64,000 nt of DNA from the NCBI RefSeq assembly GCF_014205155.1, contig NZ_JACHMX010000001.1, forward strand, positions 4,526,001 to 4,590,000, written 5' to 3'. A program made the translations under genes and the position numbers. How positions within the stretch are numbered: position 1 is the stretch's first letter; every line of letters begins with the position of its first letter. This DNA comes from Amycolatopsis umgeniensis. GTDB lineage: Bacteria > Actinomycetota > Actinomycetes > Mycobacteriales > Pseudonocardiaceae. This document shows, one piece after another, positions 8,484-17,675 of this stretch. The notes below the pieces were generated by a model, which was not told the DNA's origin, made no database searches, and was given only the letters and a program-made list of their open reading frames with translations.

Positions 8484-9227
8484 TTACGACAGCAGTGGCT
8501 CTAAGAGACGACGCTGCTCCTCGGGGACGTACTCGGCGTAGTTGTCGTAGAGCGCCTGCTTCGCCAGCCGAGACGCGCGCTCGCCGTCCGAGTCCCGGAT
8601 CGCTCCCAGCACTTCTTCGTGATGCGCCAGCCACTTGAGCATCAACGCGGTCCGGTCGTCGGCGTGCTCCAGTTTGTCCTCGATGAGTTCGAGCACCACC
8701 CCGCGGACGACCTCGCCGCTGATCACCAGCAGCGGATTCCCCGTCGCGCGGGCGATGGCTTCGTGGAACGCGACGTCCGCGTGGCTGAATTCGGCGAATC
8801 CCTTGGCGACGCCCGCGCGCATCGCCTCCAGCGCCGCGTCCAACTCGGTGAGATGGTCCTCGGTCCTGAGCTGCGCGGCGAGCAGATGTGCGGAACCGTC
8901 GAGGATCATGCGGAACTGCAGGAGTTCGGACAGTCCGAGGTGGTCGGCCCGCGCGAGCCGGTGCATGGACCGGTGCAGTGCGGCGGGGGAGGCGGCGAGA
9001 ACCTCGGGTCCGCGGGGATCGCCCGGCCGCGAGCGGATCATTTCCGCCGCCTGCAGGACACGCAGCGCCTCGCGCACTGTCGAGCGGCCGACGTCGAACT
9101 GGACCATCAGCTCACGTTCGCTCGGCAGCCGGTCGCCGGGTTTGATCCGGCCGCTGAACACGGCTTCCTCGATCTGTTCGACGACGCGCTGGTACGCGCG
9201 GACAGGGGCGACCGGCTCGAATTCCAT
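8484..9227 (-). CDS. GntR/FadR-family transcriptional regulator
   Basis: The product has 247 residues. The N-terminal winged helix (about 8-75) has the GntR signature GRIKPGDRLPSERELMVQFDVGRSTVREAL. The C-terminal all-helical FCD ligand-binding domain (about 85-235) carries the metal/ligand residues typical of the group (HADVAFHEAIARATGN, WLAHHEEVLGAI). It is divergent from the ABC/dehydrogenase/amidase operon and 60 bases from it, with a TGGTcagACCA operator in between, so it almost surely represses that operon and itself. The effector is unknown but probably relates to the transported compound. Confidence 0.9.
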   Translation of the reverse strand: MEFEPVAPVRAYQRVVEQIEEAVFSGRIKPGDRLPSERELMVQFDVGRSTVREALRVLQAAEMIRSRPGDPRGPEVLAASPAALHRSMHRLARADHLGLSELLQFRMILDGSAHLLAAQLRTEDHLTELDAALEAMRAGVAKGFAEFSHADVAFHEAIARATGNPLLVISGEVVRGVVLELIEDKLEHADDRTALMLKWLAHHEEVLGAIRDSDGERASRLAKQALYDNYAEYVPEEQRRLLEPLLS

Positions 9228-9253
9228 CTTGACCCTGCCGTCCCGTCTGGTTT

Positions 9254-9268
9254 ACTGGTCAGACCAGT
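9254..9268. promoter_or_regulatory. FadR-type operator ACTGGTCAGACCAGT
   Basis: A perfect palindrome with 6-base arms around CAG lies in the short gap between the regulator and the divergent transporter operon. The core TGGTnnnACCA is the known consensus of FadR-subfamily GntR proteins. A degenerate second copy (TACCGGTCA) follows at about 9270-9278. Confidence 0.75.
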
Positions 9269-9287
9269 CTACCGGTCAGGGGGCAGG

Positions 9288-10778
9288 ATGAAAGCCCGGA
9301 TCCATGCGGCGGCGCTCGTGGTGCTGCTGGTGACGTCCGGCTGCTCCGCCGGTTCGAGTGCCACGGTCGCTCAAGGCCCCGGCACCCTCGCGGTCGGTTT
9401 CACCGCCGAACCCGCGAACTTCGATTTCACCCGCACCGACGGCGCCGCCATCCCGCAGGCCTTGCTCTACAACGTCTACGAGGGCCTGGTGAAACTCGAC
9501 GCGGACGGGAAGATCGTGCCGCTGCTGGCCGAATCGTGGACCGTCTCGGAAGACCGCAAGACCTACGACTTCAAGCTCCGCGAGGACGCGAAGTTCAGCA
9601 ACGGCGCGCCGTTCACCGCCGAGGACGTCAAGTTCTCCCTGATGCGCGTGAAAACCGATTGGACCGTGTCGATCAAGTCCACAATGGACGTTGTCGAACG
9701 AGTCGACGTCGTCGCGCCGGACCACGCGCGGGTCTTGCTCACGAAACCCAGCAACGGCTGGCTGTTCAGCCTCACCAGCAGGCTCGGCGCGATGTTCAGC
9801 ACTGGCGGCGTCGCGGATCTCGCGAACAAGCCGATCGGCACAGGGCCGTACACGGTGTCCTCGCGCAGGCGCGGCGATTCCATCGTGCTCGAGCACAATC
9901 CCGCCTACTGGGGCAAGAAACCGGCGTACTCCACGGTGGTCCTCAAGTACATCAAGGATCCGACGGCGCTCAACAACGCCTTGCTCAGCAACGGCATCGA
10001 CGTCATCTCCGCGATCACCGTGCCGGATTCGATCCCGCAGTTCCAGAGCGACGACCGGTTCACCGTGGTCGAGGGTACGACGAACAGCGAGGTCACACTC
10101 GCGTTCAACAACGCCCGTCCGCCGATGGACGACGTGCGCGTGCGGCGCGCGCTGTCCTACGCCATCGACCGGAAGGCCTTGCTGGACACGGCTTGGGCCG
10201 GTCGCGGCACGCTCATCGGCAGTATGGTCCCGCCGACGGATCCCTGGTACGAAGACCTGTCGAACGCGTACCCGTTCGACCCCGCGAAGGCGAAAGCACT
10301 GCTCGCCGAAGCAGGCCAGGTGAAATCCCCGCTGCGCTTGAGGATTCCCAACCTGCCGTACGCCGTCTCGGCCGCGCAGGTGGTGGCTTCGCAGCTGGCG
10401 GACGTCGGGGTCACGGTGACGATCGAGCCGCTGGACTTCCCCGCGGTGTGGCTCAAGCAGGTCTTCACCGACCACGACTACGACCTCTCGATCATCCAGC
10501 ACGTCGAGGCGCGCGACATCGTTACCTTCGGCAGGCCGAAGTACTACTGGGGTTACGACGGCAAGCCCGTCCAGCAGGAGCTGGCGAAGGCCGACGCCGG
10601 AACGCCGCAGGAGCAGGTCGACGCGATGCGGCAGGTCGCGCGGCGGTTGTCCGAAGACGCCGCCGCCGATTGGCTCTTCCTGTTCCCCAACGTGATCGTG
10701 GCGAAGGACGAGGTGACCGGGTTCGTGCGCAACCAGGTCAGCGAGTCCTTCGACCTCACGGGATTGGCGCCGCGATGA
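9288..10778 (+). CDS. ABC transporter substrate-binding lipoprotein, peptide/opine/nickel family (SBP_bac_5)
   Basis: The product has 496 residues and starts at ATG 9288 after a G-rich Shine-Dalgarno. The signal peptide ends in the lipobox VTSGCSAG, so the protein is anchored outside the membrane. It has the solute-binding family 5 layout: LAVGFTAEPANFDF, YEGLVKLDADGKIVPLLAESW, DFKLREDAKFSNGAPFTAEDVKFS and VRRALSYAIDRKALL. It captures the substrate for the permeases and ATPases encoded next. Family members bind oligopeptides, opines, nickel or sugars; here the neighbours suggest an amide-type carbon/nitrogen source. Confidence 0.9.
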   Translation: MKARIHAAALVVLLVTSGCSAGSSATVAQGPGTLAVGFTAEPANFDFTRTDGAAIPQALLYNVYEGLVKLDADGKIVPLLAESWTVSEDRKTYDFKLREDAKFSNGAPFTAEDVKFSLMRVKTDWTVSIKSTMDVVERVDVVAPDHARVLLTKPSNGWLFSLTSRLGAMFSTGGVADLANKPIGTGPYTVSSRRRGDSIVLEHNPAYWGKKPAYSTVVLKYIKDPTALNNALLSNGIDVISAITVPDSIPQFQSDDRFTVVEGTTNSEVTLAFNNARPPMDDVRVRRALSYAIDRKALLDTAWAGRGTLIGSMVPPTDPWYEDLSNAYPFDPAKAKALLAEAGQVKSPLRLRIPNLPYAVSAAQVVASQLADVGVTVTIEPLDFPAVWLKQVFTDHDYDLSIIQHVEARDIVTFGRPKYYWGYDGKPVQQELAKADAGTPQEQVDAMRQVARRLSEDAAADWLFLFPNVIVAKDEVTGFVRNQVSESFDLTGLAPR

Positions 10779-11719
10779 CGCTCAAGATCGTGCGCCGCGT
10801 GGCGATCCTGGTGGCCAGTGTGCTGGTCGCGTCCATCGTGGTGTTCCTGTTCATGGCCGTCCTGCCGGGTGATCCGGCGCAGGTCGCGCTCGGCGTCAAC
10901 GCGACCCCGGAACTGGTCGCGAAGACCCGCGCCGAGTTCGGCATCGACCGGCCTTTGGCGACGCAGTACTTCGACTGGATCGGCGGTGTCCTGCAAGGCG
11001 ACTTCGGCCGCTCCTACGTCACCCGCGAGGAGATCGGGCCCGCGCTGACCGACCGGCTCGGCGTCACGTTGTGGCTGGTCGGGGCCGGGATGCTGGTGGC
11101 GCTGCTGATCGCCGTCCCGGCGGGGACGTTCGCCGCGGTGCGGCACCGGAAGGCCGACGGCTCCGCGGTTTCCGGTCTCTCGCAGATCGGTGTCGCGATC
11201 CCCGCCTTCCTCGCGGGCATCATCCTCGTGCAGATTTTCGCGGTGCAGTTGCGCTGGCTGCCCTCCGGTGGCTGGACACCGCCGGTGCGGGATCCCGGCG
11301 AATTCCTCCGCGGTCTCGTCCTGCCGGCCCTGTCACTGGGACTCGTGCAGGGCGCGGTGCTCACGCGATATGTGCGGTCCGCCGTGCTCGACACGCTGGG
11401 ACAGGATTACCTGCGCACCGCTCGCTCCAAGGGTCTCCGGCCGTTCCAGGCGTTGTTCCGTCACGGGCTGCGCAACGCCGCCGTGCCGGTGGTGACGGTG
11501 CTCGGCCTGCAACTGGCGACGCTGCTGATCGGCGCGGTCGTCGTCGAGCGCGTGTTCGTCCTCCCCGGTCTCGGCAGCATGCTGCTCGACTCGGTGGCGT
11601 CGCGGGATCTGTTGTCCGTGCAGGGGATCGTGCTGGTCTTGGTGGTCGGCGTGCTGCTGGTGAACTTCGTGGTCGACGTCCTCTACACGGTGCTCGACCC
11701 GAGATTGCGGGGTACCTGA
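10775..11719 (+). CDS. ABC transporter permease, DppB type
   Basis: The product has 314 residues. ATG 10775 overlaps the preceding stop (ATGA), showing translational coupling. The N-terminal membrane helix is followed by the GDPAQVALGVNATPELV block and GDFGRSY typical of DppB/OppB proteins. The EAA loop, which contacts the ATPase, is near YLRTARSKGLRPFQALFRHGLRNA (read in two halves). About six membrane helices are expected. It forms the channel with the next gene product. Confidence 0.9.
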   Translation: MTLKIVRRVAILVASVLVASIVVFLFMAVLPGDPAQVALGVNATPELVAKTRAEFGIDRPLATQYFDWIGGVLQGDFGRSYVTREEIGPALTDRLGVTLWLVGAGMLVALLIAVPAGTFAAVRHRKADGSAVSGLSQIGVAIPAFLAGIILVQIFAVQLRWLPSGGWTPPVRDPGEFLRGLVLPALSLGLVQGAVLTRYVRSAVLDTLGQDYLRTARSKGLRPFQALFRHGLRNAAVPVVTVLGLQLATLLIGAVVVERVFVLPGLGSMLLDSVASRDLLSVQGIVLVLVVGVLLVNFVVDVLYTVLDPRLRGT

Positions 11720-12531
11720 TGCGCGATCGCACTCTCGTCATCGGCGGCGTCCTGGTCGCGGTGATCGTCGTCGCCGCGGTGCTCTCGTTCGTGTGGACGC
11801 CGTTCGACCCGGTCCGCGTCGACGCGCCGAACCGCCTGCACGACTTCAGCGGCTCGAACCTGCTGGGCACGGACAGTTTCGGCCGCGACGTACTCAGCCA
11901 GCTCATGGTCGGCGCCCGGACCACGCTGTACGTCGGCGTGGTCGCGGTCGGGATCGCCGCGCTGATCGGGACGCCGCTGGGCATTCTCGCCGGGATGTCG
12001 TCGCGGTGGCTCGGCGAGTTCGTCATGCGCGTCAACGATCTCGTGCTCGCGTTCCCCGCGTTGCTGCTGGCGATCATGTTCGGCGCGGTGTTCGGGGCGG
12101 ACACGTTCACGGCCATGGTGGCGATCGGTATCGCGACCATCCCGTCGTTCGCGCGGATCGCGCGTTCCGGGACGCTGCAGGTGATGAGCAGCGAGTTCGT
12201 GCTGGCCGCGCGGTCGGCCGGTCGCTCGCGGCCGAACATCGCGGCGCGGCATGTGCTGCCGAACATCTCCGGGCTGCTGATCGTGCAGGCGTCGGTGTCG
12301 TTCGCGATCGCCGTGCTCGCGGAAGCGGCGTTGTCGTTCCTCGGGTTCGGCACGCGGCCGCCGACACCGTCGTGGGGCCGGATGCTGCAGGAATCCCAGG
12401 TGTTCCTGACCCTGCACCCGCGGCTCGCGCTCGTGCCCGGCGTCGCGATCGCCATCGCCGTCCTCGGGTTCAACCTGCTCGGTGACGGCTTACGCGATCG
12501 TCTCGACCCGCGATTGGCGGCGCGGCCATGA
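11719..12531 (+). CDS. ABC transporter permease, DppC type
   Basis: The product has 270 residues, and its start overlaps the previous stop (TGATG). LLGTDSFGRDVLSQLMVGART is the hallmark of DppC/OppC permeases, and the EAA loop lies near FVLAARSAGRSRPNIAARHVLPNI. AALSFLGFGTRPPTPSWGRML is also a conserved family block. It pairs with the DppB-type permease in one heterodimeric channel. Confidence 0.9.
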   Translation: MRDRTLVIGGVLVAVIVVAAVLSFVWTPFDPVRVDAPNRLHDFSGSNLLGTDSFGRDVLSQLMVGARTTLYVGVVAVGIAALIGTPLGILAGMSSRWLGEFVMRVNDLVLAFPALLLAIMFGAVFGADTFTAMVAIGIATIPSFARIARSGTLQVMSSEFVLAARSAGRSRPNIAARHVLPNISGLLIVQASVSFAIAVLAEAALSFLGFGTRPPTPSWGRMLQESQVFLTLHPRLALVPGVAIAIAVLGFNLLGDGLRDRLDPRLAARP

Positions 12532-13274
12532 CCCTCGAAGTCCAGGGCCTCGGGATCGGCGACCTGGTCCGCGGCGTCTCGTTCGGCATCGCCCGCGGTG
12601 AGCGCGTCGGGCTGATCGGCGAGTCCGGTTCCGGGAAGTCGCTGACGGCGTTGTCGATCATGGGACTGCTGCCCGAAGAGCTCGCCGGGTCCGGCTCGGT
12701 GAAGCTCGACGGCCGCGAGTTGCTCGGCGCGCCGGAACGAGAGCTGTCGCGGCTGCGCGGCAACGACCTGTCGATGGTGTTCCAGGAACCCATGACCGCG
12801 CTGAACCCGGCGATGCGCGTCGGCGCGCAGGTGGCCGAGCCGATGCGGATCCACCGCAACGGCGGGAAGAGCCGTGCGGCGGCCGAGGAATTGCTGGATT
12901 CCGTGGGGTTGTCAGGCACTTTCCGCGCGTATCCACACCAGCTGTCGGGCGGGCAGCGGCAACGCGTCGTCCTCGCGATCGCGCTCGCCAATGATCCGAA
13001 GCTGCTGATCTGCGACGAGCCCACGACCGCGCTGGACGTCACCGTGCAGGCGCAGATCCTCGAGATGATCCTCGACGGCGTCCGGGAACGGGAGAGCGCG
13101 CTGCTGTTCATCACGCACGACCTCGCCGTCGTGGCGTCGGTGTGCGAGCGGGTGCTGGTGATGCTGGACGGCGAGATCGTCGAGGCAGGCACCACACGCG
13201 AAGTCCTCACCGCGCCGAAGCACGAGTACACGAAGAAGCTTTTGGCCGCTTCGGATCTGGAGGCGAGCCGATGA
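12528..13274 (+). CDS. ABC transporter ATP-binding protein, DppD type
   Basis: The product is a 248-residue ATPase with Walker A GESGSGKS (about 30-37), Q-loop MVFQEPMTALNP, signature LSGGQRQRV, Walker B LLICDEPTTALD and switch His ITHDL. The start overlaps the upstream stop (ATGA). It powers uptake together with the following ATPase. It is slightly short of usual DppD length and lacks the C-terminal cysteine extension of Fe-S-bearing members. Confidence 0.9.
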   Translation: MTLEVQGLGIGDLVRGVSFGIARGERVGLIGESGSGKSLTALSIMGLLPEELAGSGSVKLDGRELLGAPERELSRLRGNDLSMVFQEPMTALNPAMRVGAQVAEPMRIHRNGGKSRAAAEELLDSVGLSGTFRAYPHQLSGGQRQRVVLAIALANDPKLLICDEPTTALDVTVQAQILEMILDGVRERESALLFITHDLAVVASVCERVLVMLDGEIVEAGTTREVLTAPKHEYTKKLLAASDLEASR

Positions 13275-14041
13275 TGATCTCCGTGCGGGACCTGGAACGT
13301 CGCTACACACGCCGCGATGTCCACGCTCTGCGTGGTGTCTCTTTCGACGTCGAGGCTGGTCAGCGCTTCGGGATCGTCGGCGAGTCGGGTTCGGGGAAGT
13401 CCACTTTGGTCAGATTGCTGGCCGCGTTGGACAAGCCGACGGCGGGCAGCGTCTCGTTCCAGGGCAAACGCGTCGACACGCTGCCCGAACGGAAACTCGG
13501 GTTCCTGCGGTCGGAACTGCAGATCGTCTTCCAGGATCCGATGGGCTCGCTGGATCCGCGCATGCGGGTGCGCGACATCATTTCCGAGCCGCTGGGCCGC
13601 CGGAATCCCGCGCGGGTTTCGGAATTGCTGCAAGCGGTCGGCCTGCCCGAAGACGCCGCCGGCCGGTACCCGCACCAGTTCTCCGGAGGGCAGCGGCAGC
13701 GCATCTCGATCGCGCGGGCGCTCGCGCCGAATCCGAGCGTCCTCATCGCGGACGAGCCGGTGAGCGCGCTCGACGTCTCGGTGCGGAAGCAGATCCTCGA
13801 CCTGCTCGCGTCGCTGGTCGAGCTCTATTCGCTGACGCTGATCTTCGTCTCGCACGATCTCGGCGTGGTGCGGCACGTCTGCGACCGGGTCGCGGTGATG
13901 CGGCGCGGGGAGATCGTCGAGCTGGGCGACGTCGGCCAGGTCTACGACGCGCCGGAGCACGAATACACCAGGGAGCTGCTGGCGGCCGCGCCGAATCTGC
14001 GCGCCGAGCTGGCGAAGTTGCGGGGAGGCGAGGATGGCTGA
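13271..14041 (+). CDS. ABC transporter ATP-binding protein, DppF type
   Basis: The product has 256 residues: Walker A GESGSGKSTL, Q-loop IVFQDPMGSLDPRM, signature FSGGQRQRI, Walker B VLIADEPVSALD and switch His VSHDL. ATG 13271 overlaps the previous gene by 4 bases. It completes a five-gene importer of the dipeptide/opine class and overlaps the dehydrogenase gene by 8 bases. Confidence 0.9.
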   Translation: MMISVRDLERRYTRRDVHALRGVSFDVEAGQRFGIVGESGSGKSTLVRLLAALDKPTAGSVSFQGKRVDTLPERKLGFLRSELQIVFQDPMGSLDPRMRVRDIISEPLGRRNPARVSELLQAVGLPEDAAGRYPHQFSGGQRQRISIARALAPNPSVLIADEPVSALDVSVRKQILDLLASLVELYSLTLIFVSHDLGVVRHVCDRVAVMRRGEIVELGDVGQVYDAPEHEYTRELLAAAPNLRAELAKLRGGEDG

Positions 14042-15452
14042 GTATCCGGAGGGCCTGCCGATCGGCGACGGCTGGGTGCCGACCGCGGCCGAGCCGGTGG
14101 TGTTCCCGTACGACGGGAGCGAGATCGGCCGTGCGCCGGTCGGGACGCCGGAGCTGGCCACGCGCGCGATCGACGAGGCCGTCGCGGTGTTCAAGCAGGT
14201 CGCGGCCCTGCCGTCGCGAACCCGGCGCACGCTTCTGAACGACGTCGCCGCAGCTTTGGGAGCGCGGCGCTCCGAGTTCGAGCAGCTTCTCGTCCTGGAA
14301 ACGGGCAAGCCGCTGGTCGACTGCCGGGTCGAGGTCGCCCGCACGATCGTCACCTGGCAAGCCGCCGCCGAGGAGGTCTCGCGGCTGCACGGCGAGACCG
14401 TGCCACTCGACCTGCTGCCGTCCGGTGACGGGCTGGTCGGGTTCTGGAAACGCAAGCCGATCGGTGTCGTGGTCGGGATCGCCGGGTTCAACTATCCGCT
14501 GCTGCTGGCGTCGCACAAGATCGCGCCCGCCATCGCGGCGGGCTGTCCGGTGGTGGTGAAACCCGCGCCGCAGACGCCGCTCGCGACGTTGTGGCTCGTG
14601 CATCTCGTCCGCTCGCTGACCGACGTGCCCGCGATGGTCCAGCTGGTCACCGGGGACGCGGCCGTCGGCTCGGCGCTGGTCACGGACCGGCGCGTCGGCG
14701 CGGTGTCGTTCACCGGGTCCGCGCTGGTCGGGCATCGGATCGCGCGCGACGCCGCGCCCACGAAGACGTTGCTGGAGCTGGGTTCCAACGCCGCGCTGGT
14801 GGTCGCGGAGGACGCCGACCTCGACGCCGCCGCGGACGCCGTGCTGCGCGGCGGGTTCTACGCGTCCGGGCAGGCGTGCATCTCGGTGCAGCGAGTGCTG
14901 GTCGTCGACGCGGTGGCCGAGGAATTCACCGAACGCGTGCTGGCCCGGCTCGGCGAGGTCGTCACCGGCGATCCCCGTGACGAGAAGACGCGGGTCTCGG
15001 CGCTGATCGACCCAGGGTCGACCAAGCGCGTTCAGGAATGGGTCGACAAAGCGACCGCGGCCGGCGCGCGGCTGGCCGGCGGCGGTGTCGACGGCACCGT
15101 GGTGCGGCCGGCGGTGCTGCTCGACGTGCCCGACGGCCTCGAATGCTGGGACGAGGAGATCTTCGGCCCGGTCGTCTGTATTCGACGTGTGGCAGGAGTG
15201 GACGATGCGTTCGACGCGGTCAACGCGTCGCGGTACGGCCTGCACGCTTCCGTGTTCAGCACGTCCTTGAAGACCGCGTTCCGCGCGCTCGACGAGCTCG
15301 ACGTCGGTGGCGTGGTGGTCAACGAGGTGCCCGGCTTCCGGTCCGACACCATGCCGTACGGCGGCGTGAAGGACTCCGGGATCGGGCGGGAAGGGCCGCG
15401 GTTCGCGGTCGAAGAACTGACCGTGACGAGGATGGCGGTGCTGCGACCTTGA
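14034..15452 (+). CDS. NAD(P)-dependent aldehyde dehydrogenase family protein
   Basis: The product has 472 residues and oxidises an aldehyde to an acid. The general base Glu248 (LLELGSNAA) and nucleophile Cys282 (SGQACISVQR) are 34 residues apart, as in classical ALDHs. The NAD-binding segment is GFNYPLLLASHKIAPAIAAG and VSFTGS. The C-terminal EEIFGPVVC and VNEVPGFRSDTMPYGGVKDSG are well kept. It overlaps the ATPase gene upstream and the SDR downstream, so the three are one transcription unit. It probably oxidises an aldehyde made from the imported compound. Confidence 0.9.
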   Translation: MAEYPEGLPIGDGWVPTAAEPVVFPYDGSEIGRAPVGTPELATRAIDEAVAVFKQVAALPSRTRRTLLNDVAAALGARRSEFEQLLVLETGKPLVDCRVEVARTIVTWQAAAEEVSRLHGETVPLDLLPSGDGLVGFWKRKPIGVVVGIAGFNYPLLLASHKIAPAIAAGCPVVVKPAPQTPLATLWLVHLVRSLTDVPAMVQLVTGDAAVGSALVTDRRVGAVSFTGSALVGHRIARDAAPTKTLLELGSNAALVVAEDADLDAAADAVLRGGFYASGQACISVQRVLVVDAVAEEFTERVLARLGEVVTGDPRDEKTRVSALIDPGSTKRVQEWVDKATAAGARLAGGGVDGTVVRPAVLLDVPDGLECWDEEIFGPVVCIRRVAGVDDAFDAVNASRYGLHASVFSTSLKTAFRALDELDVGGVVVNEVPGFRSDTMPYGGVKDSGIGREGPRFAVEELTVTRMAVLRP

Positions 15453-16207
15453 GTTACGACAACCTGTTCCGGCTCGACGGACGGCGGGCCGTGGTGCTGG
15501 GCGGCGGCAGCGGGATCGGTCGCGAAGCCGCGAAGGCGCTGGCCGCACACGGTGCCGAAGTGATCGTGGCGGACCGCGATGTCGCCGCGGCCGAGGAAAC
15601 CGGCGTGGGGGAGCCGTACGAGATCGACCTGCTCGCATCCGATGCCGCTGCGAAGGCGGCCGCCGAACTCGGCGAGATCGACATCGTCGTGCTGACCGCC
15701 GCGACCAACGTGCGCAAACGGCTGCTCGACTACTCGCGCGAAGAATTCGACAGGGTGATCGCGCTGAACCTCGGCGCGACGTTCGAGGTCGTCCGCGCTT
15801 TCGGCGCGGGAATGGTCGAACGCGGGCGGGGCAGCATCATCGGGTTCTCCTCGATCCGCGGCACCACCGTCGAGCCGGGGCAGGGCCCGTACGCGGCGAC
15901 GAAAGCCGGTCTCGTGCAGCTTTTCCGCACGGCCGCGGCGGAATTCGGCCCGGCGGGGGTGCGGGTGAACGCGATCGCGCCCGGCGTCGTCGAGACCCCG
16001 CTCACCGCGCAGATCAAAGCGAATCCGGACTGGTACGACGCCTACGCGACCAAGGGCGCGCTCGGCCGCTGGGCGCGTCCGGACGAACTCGCGGGCGCCG
16101 TCGTCTACCTGGCCTCGGACGCGTCGTCGTTCGTGACCGGCTCCGTGCTGGCGGTGGACGGCGGCTGGACCGCGGTCGACGGCCGCTTCGAACCGCCCGC
16201 GACGTGA
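15449..16207 (+). CDS. short-chain dehydrogenase/reductase
   Basis: The product is a 252-residue classical SDR. TTG 15449 overlaps the stop of the dehydrogenase gene (TTGA) and gives the normal N-terminus MSYDNLFRLDGRRAVVLGGGSGIG. The cofactor motif is GGGSGIG (about 18-24), the catalytic Tyr148/Lys152 are in YAATK, and the usual Ser is in GFSSIRG. The NNAG position reads AATN. It probably oxidises or reduces an alcohol/ketone intermediate in the pathway encoded by the operon. Confidence 0.87.
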   Translation: MSYDNLFRLDGRRAVVLGGGSGIGREAAKALAAHGAEVIVADRDVAAAEETGVGEPYEIDLLASDAAAKAAAELGEIDIVVLTAATNVRKRLLDYSREEFDRVIALNLGATFEVVRAFGAGMVERGRGSIIGFSSIRGTTVEPGQGPYAATKAGLVQLFRTAAAEFGPAGVRVNAIAPGVVETPLTAQIKANPDWYDAYATKGALGRWARPDELAGAVVYLASDASSFVTGSVLAVDGGWTAVDGRFEPPAT

Positions 16208-16218
16208 GGAGGCCCGCC

Positions 16219-17598
16219 GTGCCGGAGTTGCCCGATCTGACCGCCGTCGAACTGGTCGCCGAGTATCGCGCGAAGACACTGTCGCCGGTCGAGGTCACCG
16301 AAGCTGTCCTCGCCCGTGTCGAGGCGCGTGAACCCGAGTTGCATGCGCTCTACGCGTACGACCCGAGCGGCGCGCGCGAAGACGCGAAGGCGTCCGAAAG
16401 CCGCTGGCACGCCGGCGAACCGCTCGGCCCAATCGACGGCGTTCCCTTGACGCTCAAGGAGAACATCGCGACCCGCGGCACGCCGGTCCCGCTCGGCACG
16501 GCCGCCACCTCGCTGACACCCGCGTCCGATGACGCACCGGTGGCCGCTCGCGTGCGTGAGTCAGGCGGGGTTCTGCTGGGCAAGACGACCATGCCGGATT
16601 ACGGGATGCTGACGTCCGGGCTGTCGAGTTTCCACACCGCGTCACGGAATCCGTGGGACACCACGCGCACGCCCGGCGGTTCGAGCGCCGGCGCCGGTTC
16701 GGCGGCCGCCGCCGGCTACGGCCCGCTGCACGTCGGCACCGACATCGGCGGCTCTATCCGGCTGCCCGCCGGATGGTGCGGTCTGGTCGGGCTGAAGCCG
16801 AGTTTCGGCCGGGTGCCGGTGGATCCGCCGTTCCTCGGCCGCGTCGCCGGGCCGATGACGCGCACGGTGGCCGACACCGCGCTGCTGATGAGCGTTCTGT
16901 CCGGTGTGGACGGTCGCGATCACCTCTCGCTGCCGCCGTCTTCACTCGACTGGATGGCGCTTTCGGCCGAGGTCAAAGGACTGCGGATCGGGCTGCACCT
17001 CGACCCGGGCGTCGGCCTCCCGGTCTCACCGGAGACGATCAGCGCCGTAACCGAAGCCGCGCGGCTGTTCGAGGCCGCGGGTGCGGTCGTGGAGCCGGTT
17101 TCGCCGTTCCTGCGCCGTGAAATGCTCGACGGGCTCGACACCTTCTGGCGCGTCCGCGCCTGGTCGGACATGTCGGCACTGCCCGGCGAACGCCGCGCGA
17201 AGGTCCTGCCGTACATCGCGGACTGGGCCGCCGGCGGTGCCGACGTCAGCGGTGTCGAGGCCTACCGCGGCTTCGCGCAGATCGACGCCATCGCCGTCGC
17301 GACGCTGCGCGAGACCGAACGTTTCGACGTCGTCCTGTCGCCGACCTGCCCTGTCCCGGCCCCACCCGCGGAGTGGCCTTCCCCGACCAACGACCCGCGC
17401 CGCCCGTTCGAGCACATCGCGTTCACCGTGCCGTACAACATGTCCGGCCAGCCCTCGGTCTCGATCAACTGCGGCCACACGAGCGACGATCAGCCCATCG
17501 GCCTCCAGATCAGTGGCCGCCGCTTCGCCGACCTCGACGTCCTTCGCGCCGCTGCCGCCTACGAAACCCTTCGCCCCACCCCGCGCCCCTGGCCCTGA
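16219..17598 (+). CDS. amidase (amidase signature family)
   Basis: The product has 459 residues. GTG 16219 is chosen because GAGGAGG (16206-16212) lies 6 bases upstream. The Ser-cisSer-Lys triad is visible: Lys80 (LTLKENIA), the cis-Ser in PGGSSAGAGS (about 155) and nucleophile Ser179 (TDIGGSIR). The enzyme hydrolyses a C-N amide bond. As the last gene of the transporter operon it probably releases an acid and amine/ammonia from the imported compound, or acts as an allophanate/urea-type side enzyme. Its 3' end runs into a long palindrome. Confidence 0.9.
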   Translation: MPELPDLTAVELVAEYRAKTLSPVEVTEAVLARVEAREPELHALYAYDPSGAREDAKASESRWHAGEPLGPIDGVPLTLKENIATRGTPVPLGTAATSLTPASDDAPVAARVRESGGVLLGKTTMPDYGMLTSGLSSFHTASRNPWDTTRTPGGSSAGAGSAAAAGYGPLHVGTDIGGSIRLPAGWCGLVGLKPSFGRVPVDPPFLGRVAGPMTRTVADTALLMSVLSGVDGRDHLSLPPSSLDWMALSAEVKGLRIGLHLDPGVGLPVSPETISAVTEAARLFEAAGAVVEPVSPFLRREMLDGLDTFWRVRAWSDMSALPGERRAKVLPYIADWAAGGADVSGVEAYRGFAQIDAIAVATLRETERFDVVLSPTCPVPAPPAEWPSPTNDPRRPFEHIAFTVPYNMSGQPSVSINCGHTSDDQPIGLQISGRRFADLDVLRAAAAYETLRPTPRPWP

Positions 17599-17605
17599 CA
17601 CCCTC

Positions 17606-17671
17606 ACGCATTTAGTCCTCTGGATGCGGTACTTGCACGCGCAACTACCGCGTCCAGAGGACTAAATGCGT
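17606..17671. terminator. 26-bp-arm palindrome after the amidase
   Basis: Arms 17606-17631 and 17646-17671 match at all but one position (a G-T type pair) around a 14-base loop. The core is TTTAGTCCTCTGGATGCGG and its complement. It lies between convergent genes and should terminate both. The right arm reappears as a direct copy at 19511-19539. Confidence 0.75.
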
Positions 17672-17675
17672 CAGG
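17647..17675. repeat. left copy of a 29-bp direct repeat bracketing the ATPase/DUF4276 cassette
   Basis: The 29 bases match 19511-19539 with a single mismatch (G versus A at the sixth base). The repeat holds the motif CCAGAGGACTAAATGCGTCA. Its last five bases include the complement of the stop codon of the DUF4276 gene. Confidence 0.85.
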
